DNA from: an uncultured Eubacteriales bacterium
GTDB lineage: Bacteria > Bacillota > Clostridia > UBA1381
Direction: 5' to 3'
Assembly: GCA_900556575.1 (NCBI GenBank)
Contig: USPO01000128.1
Coordinates: forward strand, 1 to 5,426
DNA: 5,426 nucleotides
Shown here: piece after piece, positions 1 through 5,426 of the stretch
Numbering within the stretch: the first letter of the stretch is position 1
Layout: each line of letters opens with the position of its first letter
The notes under the pieces: generated by a model
Databases searched by the model: none
The model's input: only the letters and a program-made list of their open reading frames with translations
Told to the model about the DNA's origin: nothing
Program-made: the position numbers and the translations under genes

Positions 1-1
1 T

Positions 2-2152
2 TCAAGTACATATTATGCACCGATAAAGGGAAATGCGACCGCATTGGCTATAAACGAAGGTAACTCTGCGGGTACGTTTTATGATATAGCCAATTCCGAA
101 ACAAGCGAGAACAATATAAAGAGCAGAATAAGAGGAAGACTTATAAATATAAGCAATGCCGAAAATGTATACATAAAGGGTATAACCGCGGCAAAGCCGC
201 CTATGTGGGCAGTGCATATGATTTACAGTAATAATGTAACAACAAACGGGGTAACTTTTAATACAAGCGGATACCGAAACGGTGACGGCTGGGATCCGGA
301 CTCATCTGCAAACTGCACGATTTTCAACTCCGTTTTTAATACGGGTGATGACTGCGTAGCAATCAAATCCGGAAAAAATCCCGAAGGAAACGAAATAGGA
401 AGAGCATCGGAAAACATAAAGGTTATCGGATGCAAGAGCAGCGGCGGACTCGGACTTGCGGTCGGAAGTGAAATGTCGGGCGGTGTTGATGGTGTATATG
501 TCCGTGACTGCGTACTTTCAAATACGAGGTACGGAATAGAGCTGAAAGCAAATAAGGTAAGAGGCGGATATATTAAGAACTTCCATGTTCAGGACAGTAC
601 GGTTGACCGTATATTGATTCATTCCGTAACCTATAATGCGGACGGTTCTCCGGCAAGCACAAGTCCGGTATTCAGCGATATGTCATTCAGCAATATGAAT
701 ATCCTCGCGTATAACAGCCTTGAAAGCAACCCATGGATAAATACGGCTGTTGAAATGGAAGGCTTCACGAACAGCAGTAAAAATGATGATAATTATATTA
801 AAAATATAGAATTTAGCGATATAGTTGTGGGAACAGAGAAAAATGTGTCGCAAAAAATATCGATGAAGTATTGCCGCAATATTACGTTTAACAATGTTCT
901 GCAAAGTGACGGTACAGCTCCGAACTATTCCAACACCGATGCGGAATTTACGGTGAATGACGGTAATCCGGAAGACGGTATACCTACGTTTAAATCGTCT
1001 ATTGAGGCAGAAAAAATGAAGCTGGACGGATACGAAACGGAAAGCAACGATGCCGCATCGGGCGGAAGCTGTATAAATGTAAATAAGGCAGGAAAGGGAA
1101 CAGCAGAGGCACGTTTTTCGGGTGAGAACGGAACATACAGACTAAAGGTCATACATTTTGATGAAAATGATGGAAACGAAAAATTTAATCTGTATGTGAA
1201 TAATGAATTGATAGAGTCATGGACTGCCGATAAGGATTTGGGTTCTGCGGCTGCCGATGCGGTGTCGCTCACTTCTCATGAAGTTAAACTAAAACTGTCA
1301 AAGGGCGATATAATTAAGCTCGAAGGCATAAAGGACGGATATGCTCCGGCAAGAGTCGACAGACTTGAAATGTACAAAGAGGAAGATATAAGCAATAAGG
1401 ATATAAGCATGGCAGCAGATGACAGCGAAACATCATTTGTATATGCGGACGGCAATGTAACGGGAAACTTAAAGGCAGTAATAACTTTATATAATCCGTC
1501 ACAGGAGCAGCGGGCGGATGTATATATGGCTGTGTATAAGGAGAACGGAACTCTTGTAAGTGCGGCAAAGCAATCAGCAGACTTAAAGGAGGGAGATAAT
1601 CCGATAGAATTCGGGGATATAAAATTCTCCGCCGGGGAAGATGATGTATTTAACGTAAAAGTACTTGCGTGGAGCAATGAGCAGAAAGCTTTGACAAAGC
1701 CGGCAAAAAAGAATATTTCCAAAACAGCAGGAAATATTGTATGGAATTTTAATAATTATGTTACGGAAAAAACAGCAATGAATCTGTTTGAGGATAATAC
1801 ATTTAACTGTAATGATGCCGTAATTGTAGGTTCGGGTGAATTGGATTACATTGATACAAATACGGGAGTGCATTTTAACGGAAAGAGCGTAACAGGAGAG
1901 AATGCAAACAGATATATTGCGTATACGCCTCTAAATGACGGAGTAATGCATATTACGGCAAAGCGTTCGTATACCAAGGGTGAATTATACTATTCGGTAT
2001 CACCGGAACTGACCGGAGGACAGCCGATAGAAAATCTGTCGAACAATGCTGATTGGGCGGAAGGTACGGTTAATATGACCGCCGGAACAACATATTATTT
2101 ATATTGTGTAGGAAGCGGTATGGAAATCAAGAGAATGGAGTTTAAGAGATAA
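2..2152 (+). CDS. GH28-family secreted pectinase (polygalacturonase/rhamnogalacturonase-like), 5'-truncated, multi-modular
   Basis: The frame is open to the window edge, so the true start and any signal peptide lie upstream; a TTG at 44 is internal. Residues are numbered from nt 2. Residues 1 to about 310 are the C-terminal part of a GH28 right-handed beta-helix. NGDGWDPDSS (about 93-102) matches the family NTDG motif, TGDDCVAIKSG (114-124) carries the catalytic Asp pair, and GSEMSGGV (155-162) and GIELKANKVRGGY (178-190) match the last two conserved blocks. GH28 enzymes hydrolyse galacturonan or rhamnogalacturonan backbones. The usual His before GSEMSGG and the Arg of the RIK motif are not present. 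About 334-458 (IEAEKM at the start, YRLKVIHFDENDG, ARVDRLEMY at the end) resembles a CBM6/CBM35-like carbohydrate-binding sandwich. About 464-570 looks like an Ig/FN3-type domain (TLYNPSQEQ, VKVLAWS). About 579-716 is another beta-rich region that I cannot assign. No dockerin, SLH or LPXTG anchor is visible. Exact substrate is unknown; rhaB downstream favours rhamnogalacturonan-type pectin. Confidence 0.88.
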   Translation, partial: SSTYYAPIKGNATALAINEGNSAGTFYDIANSETSENNIKSRIRGRLINISNAENVYIKGITAAKPPMWAVHMIYSNNVTTNGVTFNTSGYRNGDGWDPDSSANCTIFNSVFNTGDDCVAIKSGKNPEGNEIGRASENIKVIGCKSSGGLGLAVGSEMSGGVDGVYVRDCVLSNTRYGIELKANKVRGGYIKNFHVQDSTVDRILIHSVTYNADGSPASTSPVFSDMSFSNMNILAYNSLESNPWINTAVEMEGFTNSSKNDDNYIKNIEFSDIVVGTEKNVSQKISMKYCRNITFNNVLQSDGTAPNYSNTDAEFTVNDGNPEDGIPTFKSSIEAEKMKLDGYETESNDAASGGSCINVNKAGKGTAEARFSGENGTYRLKVIHFDENDGNEKFNLYVNNELIESWTADKDLGSAAADAVSLTSHEVKLKLSKGDIIKLEGIKDGYAPARVDRLEMYKEEDISNKDISMAADDSETSFVYADGNVTGNLKAVITLYNPSQEQRADVYMAVYKENGTLVSAAKQSADLKEGDNPIEFGDIKFSAGEDDVFNVKVLAWSNEQKALTKPAKKNISKTAGNIVWNFNNYVTEKTAMNLFEDNTFNCNDAVIVGSGELDYIDTNTGVHFNGKSVTGENANRYIAYTPLNDGVMHITAKRSYTKGELYYSVSPELTGGQPIENLSNNADWAEGTVNMTAGTTYYLYCVGSGMEIKRMEFKR

Positions 2153-2318
2153 AATCCGAAGTTATCCGATATATGCATAAAGCAGAAAATGTACCTATGT
2201 ATTATCCGTTTTAAATTAAAATCCGATAACAAATATTTTATGCATCTAAATTTTAAAGGATTAAAATGCAAAATAATAAATTGTGGATAAAAAATAAAGA
2301 AATAGTCTATAATTCTTA
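2153..2318. other. AT-rich spacer with short direct and inverted repeats, no gene
   Basis: This non-coding gap follows the pectinase stop codon. The motif ATCCG occurs four times, at 2154, 2164, 2204 and 2221. A 15-nt block at 2164-2178 (ATCCGATATATGCAT) recurs at 2221-2245 with ten extra bases between its two halves (ATCCGATA and TATGCAT). A perfect 7-bp A/T-only hairpin with a 4-nt loop lies at 2250-2267 (ATTTTAA/TTAAAAT). It has no GC-rich stem and no following T-tract, so I do not call it a terminator. No convincing intrinsic terminator for the pectinase gene is visible here. Confidence 0.5.
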
Positions 2319-2347
2319 TTGACAATTGATAGAAAATAGAGTATAAT
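2319..2347 (+). promoter_or_regulatory. consensus sigma-A/sigma-70 promoter for rhaB
   Basis: A perfect -35 box TTGACA (2319-2324) and a perfect -10 box TATAAT (2342-2347) are separated by exactly 17 bp. The predicted transcription start is near 2354, giving a leader of about 35 nt. A purine-rich ribosome binding site (AGAAAGGG, 2373-2380) lies 8 nt before the rhaB ATG. The 6-bp inverted repeat CTTATT (2315-2320) / AATAAG (2345-2350) overlaps both boxes and AATAA (2345-2349) / TTATT (2357-2361) lies just downstream. Either could be an operator, but both are short and A/T-rich, so this is only a possibility. Confidence 0.8.
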
Positions 2348-2388
2348 AAGTATATGTTATTTATATTAAGAGAGAAAGGGATAAAATT

Positions 2389-3860
2389 ATGGGTAAGACA
2401 TTTAAGTTTTTAGCCTTTGACTTTGGTGCATCATCGGGAAGAGCGATGCTTGCAACCTTTGACGGAGAGAAGATTACATTGGAGGAAAAGCACCGCTTTT
2501 CAAATGATCCGGTAAATATCAACGGAAATCTTCACTGGGACGTTTTGAAATCAAGCAGGGTATTTTGAAGTGTGCAAATTCCGGCGACCGTGATATTGAC
2601 TGTATCGGTATTGATACATGGGCGGTTGACTACGGTTTGCTTGATAAGGATGACAAACTTCTCGGAAATCCGTATCACTACCGTGATACAAGAACAGAGG
2701 GTATGTATGAGGAAGCTTTCAAGGTAGTTCCAAAGGAAGAAATCTTCAAGGAAACAGGTATTGCATTTAACTGGTTCAATACACTTTATCAGCTCCTTTC
2801 AGCTAAGCTTTCAAAGGACGTTACTCTTGAGAATGCAAAGACTCTCCTTATGATGCCGGATTTATTCAACTTCTTCTTAACGGGAGTAAAGAAAACAGAA
2901 TATACCAATGCATCTACAACACAGTTCTATAACAGTGAAAAGTATGAGTGGTCATATGACTTATTAAATAAACTCGGTATTCCGACAGATATTTTAACAG
3001 ATGTAATTCATCCGGGTGAAATTGTCGGTACAATCAAGCCTGAGCTTGCCGAGGAATTGGGAATTGCAGAAATTCCGGTTGTAGCCGTTGCGTCGCATGA
3101 TACAGGTTCGGCAGTTGCGTCCGTTCCGGTTGTTGATAAGAAGGACTTTATATACATAAGTTCCGGTACATGGTCATTAATGGGTGTTGAGCTTGATAAG
3201 CCGCAGATTACACCGGAGGCTATGAAGTATAACTTTACAAATGAGGGCGGAGTAAACAGGACAATCCGTTTCTTAAAGAATATCATGGGCTTATGGCTGA
3301 TTCAGGAGTCAAGAAGACAGTGGGACAGAGAAGGAGAGCTTCTTTCATTCGATGAATTGGAGCAGCAGGCAAGAGCGGCAGAACCGTTTGCAAGCCTTAT
3401 TGACCCTGACTATCCGGCATTCCAGACACCGGGCAATATGCCGAAGAGAATTAAGGAATATTGTGCAAGAACAGGTCAGAAAGTTCCGGAAACAAAGGGC
3501 GAGGTTATCAGATGTATCGCACAGTCACTTGCTTTCAAGTACCGTCAGGTAGTAGAGGGCATGGAAGAAGTAACTGGCAACAAGTACAATGTAATCAACA
3601 TTGTGGGCGGTGGAATCAAGGATAAGATGATTTGTCAGTTCACCGCAAATGCAACAAAGAGAGTTGTAAACGCAGGACCTGTTGAGGCTACTTCAATCGG
3701 TAATGTCATAGTACAGGCTATTGCAATGGGTGCTATTAAGGATATTAACGAGGGACGTAAAGTTGTAAGAAACAGCTTTGATATAGCGGAATATACTCCG
3801 GAGGATAGTGCGGAGTGGGATGCTGCTTATGAAAAGTGGAAAGAAATAATTGCAAAATAA
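2389..3860 (+). pseudogene. rhaB: L-rhamnulokinase gene with a frame-disrupting deletion near codon 52
   Basis: Rhamnulokinase phosphorylates L-rhamnulose to L-rhamnulose-1-phosphate with ATP in the cytoplasm (L-rhamnose catabolism, FGGY kinase family). The gene starts at ATG 2389 after a good ribosome binding site. The first reading frame gives the FGGY N-terminus (FLAFDFGASSGRAML, then HRFSNDPV and GNLHWDV), then hits TGA at 2566-2568 after 59 codons. Homology continues in another frame from GAA 2547 (EIKQGILKC). Between HWDV (ending at 2544) and EIKQG only 2 bases remain. Family members, for example E. coli RhaB (WDV-DSLES-A-IRLGL, recalled from memory), have five residues (15 bases) there, so 13 bases appear to be missing. 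Restored, the product would be about 494 residues, close to the usual size of roughly 480-490. Promoter, start and terminator are intact, so the lesion looks recent or is a sequence error. A neighbouring rhaA or rhaD is not seen. Confidence 0.82.
2565..3860 (+). CDS. rhaB: main reading frame of rhamnulokinase (lacks the N-terminal ~60 residues)
   Basis: This is the long downstream frame of the disrupted rhaB gene. The TTG at 2565 is an internal leucine codon, not a plausible start: no ribosome binding site precedes it, and homologous sequence in this frame begins at 2547. Residues from 2565 show the FGGY rhamnulokinase signature throughout: IGIDTWAVDYGLLD (14-27), YRDTRTEGMYEEA (39-51), FNTLYQL (71-77), MMPDLFNFFLTG (96-107), TNASTTQFYN (114-123), HPGEIVG (149-155), SHDTGSAV with the likely catalytic-base Asp at 179, ISSGTWSLMG (198-207), TNEGG (225-229), LKNIMGLWLIQESRR (237-251), and the C-terminal nucleotide-binding glycine motif IVGGG (346-350) with GPVEATSIGN (371-380). 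Alone it lacks the N-terminal phosphate-binding loop (DFGASSGR) and should be inactive. Lysine codons are biased (26 AAG, 7 AAA) and Ile is mostly ATT/ATC, unlike the ATA-rich pectinase, as in a well-expressed gene. Confidence 0.85.
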   Translation: MKCANSGDRDIDCIGIDTWAVDYGLLDKDDKLLGNPYHYRDTRTEGMYEEAFKVVPKEEIFKETGIAFNWFNTLYQLLSAKLSKDVTLENAKTLLMMPDLFNFFLTGVKKTEYTNASTTQFYNSEKYEWSYDLLNKLGIPTDILTDVIHPGEIVGTIKPELAEELGIAEIPVVAVASHDTGSAVASVPVVDKKDFIYISSGTWSLMGVELDKPQITPEAMKYNFTNEGGVNRTIRFLKNIMGLWLIQESRRQWDREGELLSFDELEQQARAAEPFASLIDPDYPAFQTPGNMPKRIKEYCARTGQKVPETKGEVIRCIAQSLAFKYRQVVEGMEEVTGNKYNVINIVGGGIKDKMICQFTANATKRVVNAGPVEATSIGNVIVQAIAMGAIKDINEGRKVVRNSFDIAEYTPEDSAEWDAAYEKWKEIIAK

Positions 3861-3891
3861 TAGCGTAATAATTTAATATAAGCGTAAGATT

Positions 3892-3918
3892 ACAGGACTG
3901 TTACACCGGTCCTGTTTT
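3892..3918 (+). terminator. intrinsic terminator after rhaB
   Basis: A 7-bp perfect stem ACAGGAC (3892-3898) / GTCCTGT (3909-3915) encloses a 10-nt loop and runs directly into a T-run (3915-3918), followed by a second T4 at 3924-3927. A lower stem extension (AGA 3887-3889 with TCT 3918-3920) is possible across a two-base T-T mismatch. It lies 31 nt after the rhaB stop, so rhaB appears to be a single-gene transcript. Two AGCGTAA copies (3862-3868 and 3881-3887) sit between the stop codon and the stem. Confidence 0.72.
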
Positions 3919-4006
3919 CTGCGTTTTATTAATTGGTTTATTTTTAGTAGCGATAGAATAAATCAAGTATTTATATTTAAAGAAAATTGTTAGGAAAGAT
4001 GAAGGA

Positions 4007-4393
4007 ATGAAAAAAAGTAAGGGTCAGAAGGTAAAGCAGTTTGTAAAATATGCGGTGGTATTTACTGCGGCGGTTGCATTGGGAGCATTTTTGGAACATT
4101 ATACGAGCAATAAAATTCAAGTGGAAACAATTGCACTTGATGATACGGATAAAGATGCATTATATGCTGAAAGGTCGGAGGCTGATGAGGTAATAAATGA
4201 CAAAATAAATATAAACACAGCCTCTGCAGAACTGCTTGATGAGCTTAACGGAATAGGCGAATCGACAGCAAAGAGAATTATTGAATATCGTGAACAGAAT
4301 GGACCGTTCAAAACAATAGAGAATATAATGGATGTCAGCGGAATAGGTCAAAAGACATTTGAGGGATTTAAAGATAAAATTTGTGCCGAATAA
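4007..4393 (+). CDS. ComEA-like membrane-anchored helix-hairpin-helix protein (SLBB domain absent)
   Basis: The product has 128 residues. A lysine-rich N-terminus (MKKSKGQKVKQ) precedes one hydrophobic segment at about 12-29 (FVKYAVVFTAAVALGAFL), predicting a membrane anchor with the rest outside the cell. An acidic linker (about 40-63) follows. Residues about 66-126 are a tandem helix-hairpin-helix fold of the ComEA type: INTASAELLDEL, then hairpins LNGIGESTAKRI (80-91) and VSGIGQKTFEGFKD (110-123). Such domains bind double-stranded DNA without sequence specificity; ComEA is the DNA receptor for transformation. Classic ComEA is about 200 residues and has an SLBB domain between anchor and HhH; here that domain is missing and no comEC follows, so a competence role is uncertain. 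ATG 4007 is chosen because AGGAAAG (3992-3998) lies 8 nt upstream; the ATG at 3999 leads to a stop after three codons. No strong promoter is evident; TTGGTT (3933) / TAGAAT (3954) with a 15-bp spacer is a weak candidate. Confidence 0.8.
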   Translation: MKKSKGQKVKQFVKYAVVFTAAVALGAFLEHYTSNKIQVETIALDDTDKDALYAERSEADEVINDKININTASAELLDELNGIGESTAKRIIEYREQNGPFKTIENIMDVSGIGQKTFEGFKDKICAE

Positions 4394-4401
4394 TGAATTA
4401 A

Positions 4402-4453
4402 TTCTCCGAAATTGCAAATAATAGCATTAACAGCTATATTAAAAATCGGAGGA
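4402..4453 (+). promoter_or_regulatory. possible ribosome-binding-site-sequestering hairpin before the carboxypeptidase gene
   Basis: TTCTCCGA (4402-4409) can pair with TCGGAGGA (4446-4453) over 8 positions, including one G-U pair. The right arm contains the whole GGAGG ribosome binding site (4448-4452), which is ideally spaced 8 nt before ATG 4461. Inside the loop a second short stem, ATAGC (4421-4425) / GCTAT (4433-4437), could bring the arms together. The left arm begins 8 nt after the stop of the upstream HhH gene, so a ribosome finishing that gene would cover it. That arrangement would allow translational coupling. The pairing is visible in the sequence; the function is inferred. Confidence 0.4.
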
Positions 4454-4460
4454 AATAAGC

Positions 4461-5426
4461 ATGAAAAAAATAATTTCAGCAATGCTTGCATTGATGCTTG
4501 TGCTATGCACGGTTAATGTATATGCGGAAAAGAGCGGTAATTCATCGGAAAATACAAAAAGTACGGAAAATACGGTAAAGCTTGAAACAGATGCGAAATC
4601 ATGTATTCTTATCGAAGCATCGACAGGACGGGTACTTTATGAGGATAATCCCGATGAACGGCTGCCGATTGCAAGCGTCACAAAGGTTATGACAATGCTT
4701 TTGATAATGGAGCAGATAGAGGCGGGTAATCTGAATTTTGATACGATGATTCCCGTAAGTGAAAATGCCATGAGTTACGGCGGCTCGACAATGTTTCTTG
4801 AGGCGGGAGAGCAGCTTTCGGTGAACGATATGCTTAAGGGTATAGCGGTAGCATCTGCAAATGACGGATGCGTTGCTATGGCAGAGTATATAGGTGGAAG
4901 TGTAGAGAGTTTCGTAGATATGATGAACGCTAAAGCTAAAGAGTTAAACATGAAGGATACTAATTTTGTAAATACTAATGGACTTCCTGTAGATAATCAT
5001 TATACATCAGCTCATGATATAGCTATAATGTCTAGAGAGCTATTAAAACATGATGTTATAAGTAAATACTTAACAACTTGGATGGATCAAGTTGTAGTTG
5101 GTAAGAAGCAAATTACAGTAGGACTTGCTAATACAAATAAATTAATAAAGCATTATCAAGGAGCTACAGGAGTTAAAACAGGATTTACTCAACAAGCTAA
5201 ATACTGTTTATCAGCTTCAGCTAAAAGAGGAGACACTCATTTAGTTGCAGTAACTTTAGGCGCAGAGACATCACCTGAAAGATTTAAAGATGCAACTAGT
5301 CTTTTAAACTTTGGATTTGCAAATTATGAAAGTGTAAAATTATGCTCTAAAAATGATAATATAGCTACACTTACATTAGATAAGGCAGATGAGCAAAAGA
5401 TAAATTTAGTAGCAAAAGAAGTCTTA
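4461..5426 (+). CDS. D-alanyl-D-alanine carboxypeptidase, DacF/PBP5-like (peptidase S11), 3'-truncated and compositionally mosaic
   Basis: This secreted or membrane-associated penicillin-binding protein trims the terminal D-Ala from peptidoglycan pentapeptides. The 322 residues in the window run off its end; family members are usually about 380-420, so the tail of the C-terminal beta domain and amphipathic anchor lie beyond. A signal peptide is clear (MKKIISAMLALMLVLC, likely cleavage after VYA, residue 22). All three active-site motifs are present: SVTK (72-75, nucleophile Ser72), SAN (132-134) and KTG (239-241). The HYTSAHDIAIMSRELL and WMD segments also fit the family. The start follows GGAGG (4448-4452). 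The upstream HhH gene ends 67 nt earlier and no terminator is seen between them. Composition changes sharply near 4870-4930: before it Leu is never TTA, Gln is CAG and Arg is CGG; after it Leu is mostly TTA, Gln always CAA and Arg always AGA. I cannot tell dacF from other dac paralogues, so no symbol is given. Confidence 0.9.
   Translation, partial: MKKIISAMLALMLVLCTVNVYAEKSGNSSENTKSTENTVKLETDAKSCILIEASTGRVLYEDNPDERLPIASVTKVMTMLLIMEQIEAGNLNFDTMIPVSENAMSYGGSTMFLEAGEQLSVNDMLKGIAVASANDGCVAMAEYIGGSVESFVDMMNAKAKELNMKDTNFVNTNGLPVDNHYTSAHDIAIMSRELLKHDVISKYLTTWMDQVVVGKKQITVGLANTNKLIKHYQGATGVKTGFTQQAKYCLSASAKRGDTHLVAVTLGAETSPERFKDATSLLNFGFANYESVKLCSKNDNIATLTLDKADEQKINLVAKEVL

Noticed and set aside
44..46. 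TTG as the start codon of the pectinase
   Set aside because: The same frame is open to the window edge with family-like sequence upstream, and a GH28 protein needs a longer N-terminal part and signal peptide. The TTG is an internal leucine.
925..1722. Minus-strand open frames opposite the pectinase (925-1272 and 1276-1722)
   Set aside because: They lie antisense to clearly conserved coding sequence, have low-complexity Ser/Phe/Leu-rich translations and no ribosome binding site or family resemblance.
2250..2267. Hairpin ATTTTAA/TTAAAAT as a terminator for the pectinase gene
   Set aside because: The stem is only A-T pairs and is not followed by a T-run, so it is unlikely to be stable enough to terminate transcription.
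2539..2568. Programmed -1 ribosomal frameshift in rhaB
   Set aside because: The local CGTTTTGA is not a standard slippery heptamer, and a shift there would still leave about four residues missing compared with homologues. A 13-nt deletion explains both frame and length.
3352..3552. Small plus-strand frame inside rhaB
   Set aside because: It is a shadow of the conserved rhamnulokinase frame with no homology of its own.
3999..4010. Three-codon minigene (ATG AAG GAA TGA) overlapping the start of the HhH gene
   Set aside because: The spacing from AGGAAAG is too short for good initiation, and such a short string arises easily by chance in a purine-rich leader.
4413..4440. Promoter TTGCAA-16 bp-TATATT before the carboxypeptidase gene
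   Set aside because: Transcription would begin near 4447, at or inside the GGAGG ribosome binding site, leaving almost no leader. The match is weak in the -35 box.

Overview
The window reads as chromosomal DNA from a Gram-positive, plant-polysaccharide-degrading anaerobe of the class Clostridia (Lachnospiraceae- or Oscillospiraceae-like, probably gut or rumen). This is inferred from gene content (a secreted multi-modular pectinase, rhamnulokinase, a ComEA-type protein and a DacF-type D,D-carboxypeptidase), strong GGAGG-type ribosome binding sites, a moderate GC content and heavy ATA/AGA use. All four genes lie on the + strand. I see no tRNA, rRNA, CRISPR array or insertion sequence.

Layout. 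Positions 2-2152 hold the 3' part of a GH28 (polygalacturonase-fold) pectinase with three accessory beta-rich regions; its 5' end lies outside the window. Positions 2153-2388 are an AT-rich spacer with short repeats and a perfect consensus sigma-70-type promoter (TTGACA-17 bp-TATAAT). Positions 2389-3860 encode L-rhamnulokinase (rhaB), interrupted near codon 52 by an apparent 13-nt deletion that shifts the frame; a hairpin terminator follows at 3892-3918. Positions 4007-4393 encode a short membrane-anchored helix-hairpin-helix protein related to ComEA but without its SLBB domain. Position 4461 to the window end is a penicillin-binding-protein-5-like D-alanyl-D-alanine carboxypeptidase, cut off by the window edge.

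How the genes fit. The GH28 enzyme and rhamnulokinase make biological sense together: rhamnogalacturonan-type pectin releases L-rhamnose, and RhaB phosphorylates L-rhamnulose inside the cell. The second pair (ComEA-like and carboxypeptidase) is an envelope pair with no evident link to pectin. A predicted hairpin in the gap between them pairs with the carboxypeptidase ribosome binding site.

Most notable points. (1) The carboxypeptidase gene changes composition abruptly near 4870-4930 (about 43% GC before, about 31% after; leucine TTA 0 of 14 before and 12 of 17 after) while staying in frame and homologous. This is a mosaic gene or an assembly chimera. (2) rhaB looks broken although its promoter, ribosome binding site and downstream motifs are intact. 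(3) The GH28 domain keeps its three acidic active-site residues but lacks the usual histidine of the GHG motif and the arginine of the RIK motif. I did not find a convincing new multi-gene system.
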